From positions 60,450-124,449 of the forward strand of contig NZ_BLJQ01000003.1 in assembly GCF_014132155.1 (NCBI RefSeq): 64,000 nucleotides of DNA. Reading direction: 5' to 3'. Numbering within the stretch: the first letter of the stretch is position 1; each line of letters opens with the position of its first letter. The stretch is from Gluconobacter sp. Gdi. Lineage in GTDB: Bacteria; Pseudomonadota; Alphaproteobacteria; Acetobacterales; Acetobacteraceae. A program made the position numbers and the translations under genes. The notes below the pieces were generated by a model. It did not search any database. It worked only from the letters and a program-made list of their open reading frames with translations, and was not told where the DNA came from. Shown piece after piece: positions 19,411 to 28,176 of the stretch.

Positions 19411-19767
19411 ATGTCTGAAACCCTGACACGTCGACCACTTCCCGCTCTGATGTCTGTATCTGATCGTGCTGCTGAGAGGTTGCGCGTTCTCTATGCCGGC
19501 GCTCATCAGGGACAACTTTTACGCATTGGTGTGGGTACGCGAGGCTGCTCAGGCTTGTCTTACGAAATGACTTTTGTGGATGAGCCAGCCGTAACGGATG
19601 AGCGCGTAGAAGACCAAGGTGTGACCCTGCTTGTTGATCGCAAGGCCACACTTTTTCTGACAGGAACAGTCATGGACTACGAGATCAAGGATCTCGAAGC
19701 CGGATTTACCTTCAGGAATCCAAATGAGAAGGGACGTTGTGGCTGCGGCGAGAGTTTTCACGTTTGA
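19411..19767 (+). CDS. sufA: A-type Fe-S carrier SufA/HesB
   Basis: A 118-residue HesB/IscA-like carrier that accepts clusters from SufBCD and passes them to apoproteins. The three conserved cysteines are present: GCSGLSY and the CGCGESF pair near the end. GAGGGGCAAAAGTC precedes the ATG and the gap from sufT is 17 bp, so it is the last gene of the operon. Its final 56 bp overlap the end of a convergent methyltransferase gene. Confidence 0.94.
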   Translation: MSETLTRRPLPALMSVSDRAAERLRVLYAGAHQGQLLRIGVGTRGCSGLSYEMTFVDEPAVTDERVEDQGVTLLVDRKATLFLTGTVMDYEIKDLEAGFTFRNPNEKGRCGCGESFHV

Positions 19768-21037
19768 TCCGTTTAGGATCACGTGAAAATACCAGAACCG
19801 TTTCCACTTCTGTGGACCAGAGGAACTGGTCCACAATTGTCCAGTTCAGGACTGAATAGCCTGCCTCTTTTAATGCGCGGCCATCTTTTTCCAACGCAGC
19901 AGGATTACAGCTTACATAGACGATGTCTTTAACGCCAGATTTGGCGAGTGGCATTGTCTGTGCACCAGCACCAGCATAAGGCGGATCAAGAACGACAACT
20001 CGTGTTGACTTCAGATCCTGAGTCAGAAGAGGCTGACGCATAAGATCACGATGGAATCCGTCCACCCGTCGACCGCCTGCTGCTGCCTTTAAGCAAGTTG
20101 CAGCAGCAAGATCGCCTTCATACGCTATTACGCGGCCTTTTTCCGACATGGGGAATGTCAGAGTACCGCAGCCTGCGAAAAGCTCGACTGTGATATCTTT
20201 TTTGTTGAGTGGCGGAAGCCCATCAACAACAGCCTGTACAATGGCATTTTCCGCATCTTCAGTCGCCTGAAGAAAGGCAGCGGGAGGCGGAGTAATTTCC
20301 ACGCTTCCAAATGCTTTCTTGACTGCCCGCGTCTGTGAGACCGTTTCAATAGAACGGTCTTTCGGGTTTTGCCATGAAATCCGCGGCAACCCGTGTTGCC
20401 TCCCGAAGGCGGCAAGTTTCGTGCGGTCAGCGGTAGTCAACTCAGCTGGCGTCGAAAGCGTCAGGTCTGGGCCACTATCCAGAAGATTGAGGACTAAGCC
20501 TCCGCGGCCGGTCAACGCACCCAGAGAAGACAGGACCTCACGAAGTGGCTTCAGCAAAGCAAAAAGGGTCGGGTGCAGGACATGACACTCCGTCATATCC
20601 ACCGGATCGCCATTGCGTCGATGAAGCCCGAGGATAACGCCACCTGGAATACGCTGGATCGCCAGGTCCATGCGTCGGCGCGTGTATGACGGCGTTTGAT
20701 AACGCTGCGGAACAGGAAGATCTTCAAAGCCCGCTGCTGTCAGAGCTTCAGCGACTCGTGTTGTCTTCCAGTCTAGCAGCGCAGGCAGTGACATCTGTTG
20801 AATCGCACAGCCACCGCATTCGCCAAAGAGAGTGCAGGGAGGTGCAACTCTATCTGACGACGGAGCTGTAATTTCAATCAGTTCAGGGCGCGTACCAGAA
20901 AAGCGGGCTAGCACTTCCTCTCCTGGCAATGTGCCAGGAATAAAAAGAACATGCCCGTCGTGATGAGCCACGCCGTCAGCCGCAGCGCCTAAACCTTCAA
21001 TCCGGAGGGGAAAAGCTCCGGTCCCGGGGTTATTCAT
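19712..21037 (-). CDS. RlmD/RumA-type RNA (uracil-5-)-methyltransferase
   Basis: A class I SAM-dependent methyltransferase of the TrmA/RlmD superfamily, which makes 5-methyluridine in 23S rRNA or tRNA. The Fe-S cysteines lie in PPCTLFGECGGCAIQQMS. The SAM-binding motif is ELFAGCGTLTFP, followed by VVLDPPYAGAG and the catalytic cysteine in YVSCNPAAL. The C-terminal tail of about 20 residues after LVFSRD is basic and overlaps the end of sufA in convergent orientation. ATG 21037 overlaps the upstream helicase gene by 8 nt; ATG 21055 is an alternative. The exact target nucleotide cannot be read from sequence. Confidence 0.85.
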   Translation of the reverse strand: MNNPGTGAFPLRIEGLGAAADGVAHHDGHVLFIPGTLPGEEVLARFSGTRPELIEITAPSSDRVAPPCTLFGECGGCAIQQMSLPALLDWKTTRVAEALTAAGFEDLPVPQRYQTPSYTRRRMDLAIQRIPGGVILGLHRRNGDPVDMTECHVLHPTLFALLKPLREVLSSLGALTGRGGLVLNLLDSGPDLTLSTPAELTTADRTKLAAFGRQHGLPRISWQNPKDRSIETVSQTRAVKKAFGSVEITPPPAAFLQATEDAENAIVQAVVDGLPPLNKKDITVELFAGCGTLTFPMSEKGRVIAYEGDLAAATCLKAAAGGRRVDGFHRDLMRQPLLTQDLKSTRVVVLDPPYAGAGAQTMPLAKSGVKDIVYVSCNPAALEKDGRALKEAGYSVLNWTIVDQFLWSTEVETVLVFSRDPKRIKRENSRRSHNVPSHLDS

Positions 21038-23489
21038 CACCGTAATGACGAGCATCGTGCTGAACGGGAAGGGTCAGGTCTGTTTCGGCTGCCACCGACA
21101 GTCTGTGTCGCCGAGGCACCAGCATGAACGCAGGGGTATCCCCACCGAAGCCTGTCTTTGGTGCATCGTTTTCGAAGGCAGGGGCAAGTTCAACGGACTG
21201 GCGATCATGAGGAGCAGGCTGCGCAACGGGTGCTGCAACAGGCTGAGGCGCGTTTGCCACCTGTGTCTCGTCACGATCCGTGCGATTGCGCTTGCGCCCT
21301 CCGCGTCGGCGCTTGTTACGGCGCTGTCCTTCCGAATCGTCCTCAATGCTGGATTCTTCGGAAGTCTGCGATGGGAGTGCCCGTTTGGGTGTCTGAATCA
21401 AACGACCATTTTCGTCTTCCTGAGCCCAATCAACGGACTGTATTCCGGCAGTTTCAATGCGAGGAATAACTTTGCCTGTCAGAGTCTCAATCGCATCCAG
21501 CAGGCGGCGGTCACGGGGCCCCGCAATGCTGAAAGCATGACCATGCTTGCCGGCCCGACCAGTGCGTCCGATGCGATGCACATAGTCTTCCGCATTGAAC
21601 GGCAGATCAAAATTGAAAACATGCGACAGACCGCCGATGTCAATTCCACGCCCGGCAACGTCAGAGCAGACCAGAATCTTCAACTCGCCGGACTTGAAGC
21701 TATCAAGCGTGGAGAAACGCAGGGACTGCGCTAAATCCCCGTGCAGATGGCCCGCTGCGAATCCATGCTTCGTCAGATAACGCTGGAGCATGTCCACGTC
21801 GCGCTTGCGGTTACAGAACACAATGGCGTTCTGAACATTCTGCGCCTGAAGCAGCTTACGAAGTGCCCGGCGCTTCTCGTCTTCTTCAACGACAATCAGA
21901 CCTTCTTCAATCGTGGTTGCGACAGAAGATGGACGGGAGACCGTGATCTGTACCGGATTTCTTAGGAACGCATCCGCAAGGCGACGAATTTCCGGTGCCA
22001 TAGTGGCGGAGAAGAAAAGCGTCTGGCGATTTGCGGGCAACAGGCTGACGATTTTTTCAATATCGGGAATAAATCCCATATCGAGCATACGGTCAGCTTC
22101 GTCGATAACCAGCGTGCTTGTCTGCGTCAGCAGTAGCCCGCCGCGTCCGAATAGATCGAGAAGACGTCCCGGAGTCGCAATCAGAACGTCCACGCCACGG
22201 TTCAGAACTTCGCGTTGTTCGGCCATGCTTTCACCGCCGATTAGCAGTGCATGGGTCAGGCGTAAGTGCTTGCCATAAAGCTTGAAATTGTCTGCAACTT
22301 GGAGGGCAAGTTCGCGGGTTGGCTCAAGAATGAGTGAACGTGGCATTCTGGCTCGCGCTCTGGAGCCAGACAGCTTCTCGATCATCGGAAGCGTGAAGGA
22401 TGCAGTCTTTCCCGTTCCGGTTTGAGCCACACCCAGAACGTCGTGCCCCTTCAGAACTTCAGGAATAGCCTGAGCCTGAATAGGAGTCGGATGCTCGTAA
22501 CCGAGTTCCTGAATGGCGCGCATGATGGCGTCAGAAAGGCCCAGATCAGCAAAGCGCGGACGATCTTCTGAGGCCTCAACAGCGACTACAACTTCAGCTT
22601 GTGCCGGCTCAGGTTTAATCTCAGCCGTCACTTCCGGAATAGCTGGCGCAGTTACCGGAGCTTCAGCCTCGGGCCGAACCTTCCGAGGGCGTCCACGGCG
22701 AGCTGGTGCTTTCGCTGGAGCCTCTGCTGCCTCTACTGGAGGAGCAACTTCAGGACGTGCTTCGGCTTCTGCTGGTTTAGGTGCGGACACCTCGGCTGCG
22801 ATAGCAGCTTTGGGTTTGCGCCCGCGACGTGGCTTCGGTGTTTCTGCTGGCTCAACGACTTCAGGTGTAGCCTCAGCAGCAACGACTTTCGGTTTGCGCC
22901 CGCGCTTTTTGGGAGCAGGCGCTGCGACTTCTTCAACGACACCGTCACTCACAACCTTCGGCTTACGACCGCGGCGCTTGGGCGCAGGAGTTTCAGTTAC
23001 TTCCGGGGCAACAGCTTCGACGGACTCGGTTGTTTCCGGAGCTGGCTTGCGTGCCTTGCGGCGAGGAGCGCTCAGCGTGTCGGTATCAGCCGTCTCGCTC
23101 TTGGGACGGCGGCCACGACGTACTGGGGCAACTTCAGCAATTTCTGGTGCGCTTTCCTCTTCGGAAATTGCAACCGCCTTCGTGCGCCGACGAGAAGGTG
23201 TTGCAGTCTTGGCAACGGCTTCTGTCTCTGTCTTTTGAGCTGCGGGACGACGACCGCGAGGCTTCTTTTCAGCTACGACCGGCTCAGGAGTAGCCGAATC
23301 GGCATCTTCCGTTTCGATCGGGGAATTCTTGATTGCCTTCGCACGGCTGCCTACGGGGCGTCCGCGTTTTGCAGGGGCAGAGGTACGGGGCTTGGAAGGA
23401 CCGGAGGTCGTTTTCGCGCTCAAATGACTCTCGAGACTCTCGTTGACGGTACAGACCTGACGGAATGGACCGGAGTTGAGGGCGGGCAC
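21030..23489 (-). CDS. DEAD-box RNA helicase with an N-terminal AT-hook-like array
   Basis: An 819-residue RhlE-like DEAD-box helicase. The core starts near residue 312 (FADLGLSDAIMRAI), with Walker A AQTGTGKT (355-362), VIDEADRMLDMG, SATMAPE, and HRIGRTGRAG. A basic tail (QRRNKRRRGGRKRNRTDRD) follows the core. The first 300 residues are low-complexity Ala/Pro/Glu/Val sequence with seven AT-hook-like cores: KRGRP (41), PRGRRP (77), RRGRRPK (124), KRRGRKPK (171), KKRGRKPK (194), RRGRKPK (221) and RRGRPRK (264). Ordinary RhlE proteins have no such extension. It presumably remodels structured RNA, and the array suggests added nucleic-acid binding. It overlaps the methyltransferase gene, so both may form an RNA-processing operon. 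Confidence 0.9.
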   Translation of the reverse strand: MPALNSGPFRQVCTVNESLESHLSAKTTSGPSKPRTSAPAKRGRPVGSRAKAIKNSPIETEDADSATPEPVVAEKKPRGRRPAAQKTETEAVAKTATPSRRRTKAVAISEEESAPEIAEVAPVRRGRRPKSETADTDTLSAPRRKARKPAPETTESVEAVAPEVTETPAPKRRGRKPKVVSDGVVEEVAAPAPKKRGRKPKVVAAEATPEVVEPAETPKPRRGRKPKAAIAAEVSAPKPAEAEARPEVAPPVEAAEAPAKAPARRGRPRKVRPEAEAPVTAPAIPEVTAEIKPEPAQAEVVVAVEASEDRPRFADLGLSDAIMRAIQELGYEHPTPIQAQAIPEVLKGHDVLGVAQTGTGKTASFTLPMIEKLSGSRARARMPRSLILEPTRELALQVADNFKLYGKHLRLTHALLIGGESMAEQREVLNRGVDVLIATPGRLLDLFGRGGLLLTQTSTLVIDEADRMLDMGFIPDIEKIVSLLPANRQTLFFSATMAPEIRRLADAFLRNPVQITVSRPSSVATTIEEGLIVVEEDEKRRALRKLLQAQNVQNAIVFCNRKRDVDMLQRYLTKHGFAAGHLHGDLAQSLRFSTLDSFKSGELKILVCSDVAGRGIDIGGLSHVFNFDLPFNAEDYVHRIGRTGRAGKHGHAFSIAGPRDRRLLDAIETLTGKVIPRIETAGIQSVDWAQEDENGRLIQTPKRALPSQTSEESSIEDDSEGQRRNKRRRGGRKRNRTDRDETQVANAPQPVAAPVAQPAPHDRQSVELAPAFENDAPKTGFGGDTPAFMLVPRRHRLSVAAETDLTLPVQHDARHYGDE

Positions 23490-23578
23490 ACGTCCCGCAA
23501 CTTTAAAGTGGTGCGTTATCGGCTAAACGCTGGAATGGCAAGCGATACAGCCCATGAAGCGCCATATCGCTACCACAA

Positions 23579-24031
23579 TCACATGCCGTGCGCCATGGCT
23601 GCAATCAGAATGTTCGCAAGACCAAGGCCAGCCATGAGAACCATACGGTTTCTGAGAGTGTCAAAAACAGCAGGTTGCGGGCGCATGGCCCGACGGGCTC
23701 GCAGGAATGGGCCGCGAACTGTTGTTATGAAAACCACTGCCATGGCAATCCCGATCAACTGCATGGCATTGATCGTCCAGTTTACGGCAGCAAAGCCGCC
23801 TTCATGGAAAACAAGTGCCCAGCCGCTCACCAGGGAAAAAGGCACAACCTGCCAGAGGCCTTTGAAAAAGCGTGTGTAGTTCTGCAAAAGGACCGAAGAG
23901 CGTGGTCCCGGGTCGAGGAGGCCAACTGTGGAGCGGACAACCAGGGCGGAGTAGATTGATCCGCCAATCCAGTATGTCATGCACAGAAGATGGATTGCGA
24001 GCACTAGGCTCCAGAGAAGTGAACCCGTCAT
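23579..24031 (-). CDS. small membrane protein, CopD-like
   Basis: A 150-residue protein with four hydrophobic segments, at about residues 5-25, 60-78, 85-105 and 128-148. The first carries a His followed by YWIGGSIY, reminiscent of CopD-family and related uncharacterised membrane proteins. The function is unknown, and copper transport is only one possibility. It sits alone between the helicase gene and the divergent nnr gene. Confidence 0.6.
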   Translation of the reverse strand: MTGSLLWSLVLAIHLLCMTYWIGGSIYSALVVRSTVGLLDPGPRSSVLLQNYTRFFKGLWQVVPFSLVSGWALVFHEGGFAAVNWTINAMQLIGIAMAVVFITTVRGPFLRARRAMRPQPAVFDTLRNRMVLMAGLGLANILIAAMAHGM

Positions 24032-24189
24032 TGATCCTCGTCATGGTCAGGTGGGTGAAGGAAGAGCAGGGATATCCCTGATGTATCGGCCGGAGGTTAC
24101 CCGAGGGGAATGTCCAAAGGCCATAGGGAACGCGGATGTCGCCTGTGCTTTCTGTAAGCATGCCCGCTCATCAGGAGAAAAACAGAGTT

Positions 24190-25659
24190 ATGCCTCCATA
24201 CCCTCTTGCGCTGCTAACACCCAAGGAAAGCGACATGATGGATCATGCAGCTTCGGCTGTCGTTCCTGTCGCGCAACTCATGGAAAATGCGGGATGGGCC
24301 GTTGCTCGAGCCATTCGCAAGCGGTTTCAGAAATGTCGCGTGGCCGTTGTTTGCGGCCCGGGTAACAACGGAGGAGACGGTTACGTTGTGGCCCGTCTTT
24401 TGGCGCGATGGGGGTGGTCGGTCCGAGTGGTGGCGATGGGTACTCCCAAAGAGGGTGGGCCGGCATTTGTCGCTGCGTCAGGGTGGGCTGGTCCTGTGCT
24501 GCCATTCGAGAGAGCATCTCTGGAAGGAACTGACCTACTGGTTGATGCTGTTTTTGGGTCTGGGTTGAAGCGTCCAGTCAGTGACGACGTAGCTGAAGTG
24601 CTCGCAGCTGTTCCTCGGCGTGTAGCAATCGATATGCCGAGTGGCGTATCCGGAGAAACTGGAGAAGTGCTCGGTCAGGCACAGAGTTGCGCGTTGACGG
24701 TCACGTTTGTGAGGCCACGGCCAGGTCATTTTCTGGAGCCCGGGCGAGGATTGTGCGGGGAGCTGGTCTGCGCCGATATCGGTATGCCTGAGCAGGCATG
24801 GATTGGCCTGAAGCCAAAAATAAGTTTCAATTGGCCGGGGCTTTGGGAGCTGCCGGTCTCCGGAGAGGGAGACTATAAATATCGACGCGGTGTTGTGAGT
24901 GTCTGTGGTGGTGCTGTTATGCCGGGCGCCACAAGGCTGGCAGCACGAGCCGCACGGCGGACGGGCGCCGGGCTTGTCCGCATCGCAGCCCGAAAAGCTG
25001 CAGAAGCTTATCGACTCGGCGACCCGGGACTCATCATTGATGACCAGTCTCTTGGCTCCCTGCTGGAAGATTTGCGACGGAAGGTCTGGATCTGTGGCCC
25101 CGGCCTGACCCCTGAAGAGGTTTCTGAAGTTCTCCCTGCGCTATTGGCTGCAAAAAAAACGGTTCTTGCGGATGCCGGTGCTTTGGCGTGGGGAGCGGAA
25201 GACCTTTCTCGTCTGAAAGGTGTGGCGGCTGTTACGCCGCATATCGGCGAATTCAAAAAGCTGTTTGGCCCTGTGACTGGGAGTCGAACTGAAGCTGCCT
25301 TGAACGCTGCGCGTGAGTTGAATGCCGTGATGGTCATGAAGGGTTCAGATACGATCATAGCTGCGCCAGACGGACGCATTGCAATCAACGCGCACGCCAC
25401 ATCGGCGCTTGCTACTGCAGGGTCTGGCGATACACTGACGGGTGTGATTGGGACTTTGATGGCTGCGGGAATGGAGACCTGGGAGGCGTGTTGCGCGGGT
25501 GTCTGGCTGCATGGTGAGGCAGGAATACAGGCATCCCGTGATCACGGTGGGTGGCCCGTCGCAGAGGATCTGGATCTTCCCCTGGGGGAGGCTCGGAGCG
25601 TCGCGACAGAGCTTTCAAAGGCGGATTTAAGCAAAAACCCGATGGCCGCCCTGTTGTGA
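24190..25659 (+). CDS. nnr: bifunctional NAD(P)H-hydrate repair enzyme
   Basis: A 489-residue fusion of NAD(P)HX epimerase (YjeF N-terminal domain) and ADP/ATP-dependent NAD(P)HX dehydratase, which repair hydrated NADH and NADPH. The epimerase half has LLTPKES near the start, ENAG, and CGPGNNGGDGYVVARLL. The dehydratase half has ATRLAARAARRTGAGLVRI, VTPHIGEF, MKGSDTI and the ATAGSGDTLTGVIG nucleotide-binding motif. The frame is open to ATG 24136. I chose 24190 because family members begin just before LLTP and AGGAG lies 12 nt upstream. It stands alone, before tRNA-Leu. Confidence 0.9.
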   Translation: MPPYPLALLTPKESDMMDHAASAVVPVAQLMENAGWAVARAIRKRFQKCRVAVVCGPGNNGGDGYVVARLLARWGWSVRVVAMGTPKEGGPAFVAASGWAGPVLPFERASLEGTDLLVDAVFGSGLKRPVSDDVAEVLAAVPRRVAIDMPSGVSGETGEVLGQAQSCALTVTFVRPRPGHFLEPGRGLCGELVCADIGMPEQAWIGLKPKISFNWPGLWELPVSGEGDYKYRRGVVSVCGGAVMPGATRLAARAARRTGAGLVRIAARKAAEAYRLGDPGLIIDDQSLGSLLEDLRRKVWICGPGLTPEEVSEVLPALLAAKKTVLADAGALAWGAEDLSRLKGVAAVTPHIGEFKKLFGPVTGSRTEAALNAARELNAVMVMKGSDTIIAAPDGRIAINAHATSALATAGSGDTLTGVIGTLMAAGMETWEACCAGVWLHGEAGIQASRDHGGWPVAEDLDLPLGEARSVATELSKADLSKNPMAALL

Positions 25660-25728
25660 AGTGGCGTTTCATGCGCTAAAGGCCGCGCTTCCAAGGTTCG
25701 GTAACACGAACCCCGGAGACGGGGCTGA

Positions 25729-25813
<85 letters not shown>

Positions 25814-25869
25814 ACCCGGTTTCCTGAGAAGAGATTTTAACATACCCGACCGAGAGGATCGCCTGGCTC

Positions 25870-27201
25870 ATGCAGGTTACGCCCACGCTCAACGAAGGAC
25901 TTAAGCGCGCCTTCACTGTCGTTGTCCCGTCTGCGGACCTGCAGGCTCGTCGCGCCGCCCGACTCGCAGAAGTTGCACGCACGATCAAGCTTCCGGGTTT
26001 CCGTCCGGGCAAGGTGCCGGCATCTCTCGTCAAGCAGCGTCATGGCGCAGCCGTGAATGCGGAACTGATGGAAGAAGTTGTTAACGACACGGTTGGCAAG
26101 CTTCTCCAGGAACAGGACGTCCGTGCGGCTATGCAGCCGAAGGTCGAACTGGTTTCTGCTCCGGACTCTGATGGCGATCTGGAATTCAAGATCGAAGTTG
26201 AAGTTCTGCCGGAAATTGCAGTTCCTGATCTGTCTGGTCTGAAGCTGACGCGTCTGACCTCCAAGGTTGACGAAGAAGTCGTGAACAAGGCTCTGGCTGA
26301 CCTCGCCCGTCGCAGCCGCAAATTTGACGCCATTGAAGAAGATCGCGCTGCCGTAAAGGGTGACGTGGTCTGCGTTGACTTCGTTGGTAAGCATGATGGC
26401 ACGCCGTTTGACGGTGGCACGGCTGAAGACGTGAACGTCGAAATCGGCGGTGAAGGCTTCATTCCGGGTTTTGCCGAGCAGATGGAAGGCATGAAGGCCG
26501 GGGAAGAGCGCGTTATCAACGTGACGTTCCCGGAAGACTATCAGGCTGAAGAACTGGCCGGTAAGGCTGTGACGTTCGACATCAAGGCGAAGTCCCTGAA
26601 GAAGCCTGTTGATCCGGAAATTAACGATGATCTGGCCAAGGACATTGGTCTTGAGAGCATCGAGCAGATCCGCTCCCTGATCACGGAGCAGGCTGAAGGC
26701 GAGTACAAGCAGCTTTCCCGTCTGCGCATCAAGCGCGAGCTTCTGGACGCCCTGTCTGAGAAGACCGACTTTGAAGCCCCGCAGAGCATGGTTGACGCCG
26801 AGTTCGGTCAGATCTGGACCCGCGTCGAGCAGGATCGCGAAGCTGGTCGCATGGACGAGGAAGATGCAGGCAAGGACGAAGAGACCCTGCGTGCAGATTA
26901 CCGTCGTATTGCAGAGCGCCGCGTGAAGCTGGGTCTGCTGCTGGCTGAAATTGGTCGCAAGCAGGAAATTCAGGTGTCCCGCGAGGAACTGCTGGGTGCG
27001 ATGCAGCAGGAAGCTCAGCGTTACCCGGGTCAGGAAAAGATGGTTTTCGAGTTCTTCTCCAAGAACCCGCAGGCTGTTGAAGGGCTTCGTGGCCCGATCC
27101 TGGAAAACAAGGTTGTCGACTATCTGATCGAGCTGGCTGACGTCACCGAAAAGGAAGTCACACCTGAAGAACTCGCAGAAATCCCGCCTGCCGAGCTCTG
27201 A
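25870..27201 (+). CDS. tig: trigger factor, ribosome-bound chaperone
   Basis: A 443-residue trigger factor that binds the ribosome exit tunnel and folds nascent chains. The N-terminal ribosome-binding domain ends in the loop IKLPGFRPGKVP (signature GFRPGKVP). The central FKBP-type domain includes VCVDFVGKHDGTPFDGG and GFIPGFAEQMEGM, and a long helical C-terminal domain follows. Codon use is strongly biased, implying high expression. It starts 56 nt after tRNA-Leu and ends with an intrinsic terminator. Its position before clpP and clpX is the common bacterial arrangement. Confidence 0.97.
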   Translation: MQVTPTLNEGLKRAFTVVVPSADLQARRAARLAEVARTIKLPGFRPGKVPASLVKQRHGAAVNAELMEEVVNDTVGKLLQEQDVRAAMQPKVELVSAPDSDGDLEFKIEVEVLPEIAVPDLSGLKLTRLTSKVDEEVVNKALADLARRSRKFDAIEEDRAAVKGDVVCVDFVGKHDGTPFDGGTAEDVNVEIGGEGFIPGFAEQMEGMKAGEERVINVTFPEDYQAEELAGKAVTFDIKAKSLKKPVDPEINDDLAKDIGLESIEQIRSLITEQAEGEYKQLSRLRIKRELLDALSEKTDFEAPQSMVDAEFGQIWTRVEQDREAGRMDEEDAGKDEETLRADYRRIAERRVKLGLLLAEIGRKQEIQVSREELLGAMQQEAQRYPGQEKMVFEFFSKNPQAVEGLRGPILENKVVDYLIELADVTEKEVTPEELAEIPPAEL

Positions 27202-27220
27202 GAGTACTGACGTAAGAAGG

Positions 27221-27248
27221 ACGGGCACTCTCAGGAGTGCCCGTTTTG
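27221..27248 (+). terminator. tig intrinsic terminator
   Basis: ACGGGCACTC (27221-27230) pairs with GAGTGCCCGT (27235-27244) across a TCAG loop and runs into four Ts. It ends the tig transcript and leaves room for a separate clpP promoter. Confidence 0.88.
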
Positions 27249-27332
27249 CTGTCTGCTCCCTTTGACGGAACGCTCTCTCGGGTCCATGTTAGAGAGAACA
27301 GACAGCCCATCGGGCATTGAGGAACAGACAGT

Positions 27333-27977
27333 ATGACCATTGGGGACCGCGATCCCGTCGAGGTGTTCAACAACTCTCTGGTGCCGATGGTGGTCGAACA
27401 GACTGCCCGCGGAGAGCGAGCTTTCGACATTTTTTCACGCCTCCTTCAGGAGCGTATCATCTTCCTGACCGGCCCGGTTTACGATCAGGTGTCATCCTTG
27501 ATCAGCGCTCAGCTTCTGTATCTTGAGAGCGTCAATCCGACCAAGGAAATTTCGTTCTACATCAACAGCCCTGGCGGTGTCGTTTCCGCTGGTCTCGCGA
27601 TTTATGACACGATGCAGTACATTCGTTGCCCTGTTAGCACTGTCTGCATTGGTCAGGCTGCGTCCATGGGGTCGCTGCTCTTGGCTGGTGGCGAGAAGGG
27701 GCATCGTTACTGCCTGCCGAATGCGCGCGTGATGGTGCATCAGCCATCTGGTGGAGCACAGGGTCAGGCGTCCGATATTGAGATTCAGGCTCGTGAGATC
27801 CTGTTGATCCGTCAGCGCCTGAACGAAATCTATCGTGAGCACACAGGGCAGACGCTTGAAGAGATCGAGCGCAAGCTCGAGCGTGATAGCTATCTGTCTG
27901 CTGAAGAAGCGAAAGAATTCGGTCTGATTGACGCTGTTGTGCGACGTCACCCCAACGTGGCAGCCAGTCAGGATTGA
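27333..27977 (+). CDS. clpP: ATP-dependent Clp protease proteolytic subunit
   Basis: A 214-residue ClpP serine protease that forms the double heptamer degrading substrates unfolded by ClpX or ClpA. The nucleophile lies in [11 protein letters not shown], the catalytic His in [12 protein letters not shown], and the processing-site region and hydrophobic patch are normal. The ATG at 27333 fits the family. The upstream region has TTGACG near 27263 and CCATGTT 17 nt later, which faintly resembles an alphaproteobacterial heat-shock promoter. A terminator follows, so clpX is transcribed separately or by read-through. Confidence 0.97.
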   Translation: MTIGDRDPVEVFNNSLVPMVVEQTARGERAFDIFSRLLQERIIFLTGPVYDQVSSLISAQLLYLESVNPTKEISFYINSPGGVVSAGLAIYDTMQYIRCPVSTVCIGQAASMGSLLLAGGEKGHRYCLPNARVMVHQPSGGAQGQASDIEIQAREILLIRQRLNEIYREHTGQTLEEIERKLERDSYLSAEEAKEFGLIDAVVRRHPNVAASQD

Positions 27978-28022
27978 GTTTGTTTGAAGTGACAGGGGAG
28001 AAGGTTGCTCCCCTTGGAAAGA

Positions 28023-28050
28023 AAAAGCGGCATACCGATATGCCGCTTTT
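28023..28050. terminator. clpP intrinsic terminator
   Basis: AAAAGCGGCATA (28023-28034) pairs with TATGCCGCTTTT (28039-28050) around a CCGA loop. Flanking A and T runs make it potentially bidirectional. Confidence 0.85.
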
Positions 28051-28077
28051 CATGTCTTGGAGCCCAGGGCTTCGGGG

Positions 28078-28107
28078 TTGCCGAAGGCTGAGACCTCGGC
28101 CTAGAGT
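28078..28107 (+). promoter_or_regulatory. candidate clpX promoter
   Basis: TTGCCG (28078-28083) and TAGAGT (28102-28107) are separated by 18 nt, each matching four of six consensus bases. It lies after the clpP terminator and 70 nt before clpX. A 6-bp inverted repeat CTTCGG/CCGAAG overlaps its upstream side. Confidence 0.35.
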
Positions 28108-28176
28108 TTTAAGTGCTTCCGCATGTCTGCTGCCGAAAAGTGGTCGGTGCGTGCGTGAGGGGAAAGAGGAACAGCG

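Noticed and set aside
22599-23879. 426-codon plus-strand frame opposite the helicase N-terminus
   Set aside because: It is Cys/Arg/Phe-rich low-complexity translation of the AT-hook repeat region, without a plausible start or family.
25837-27228. 463-codon minus-strand open frame opposite tig
   Set aside because: It runs the full length of trigger factor and into tRNA-Leu flanking sequence, with no domain. It is a product of tig codon bias.
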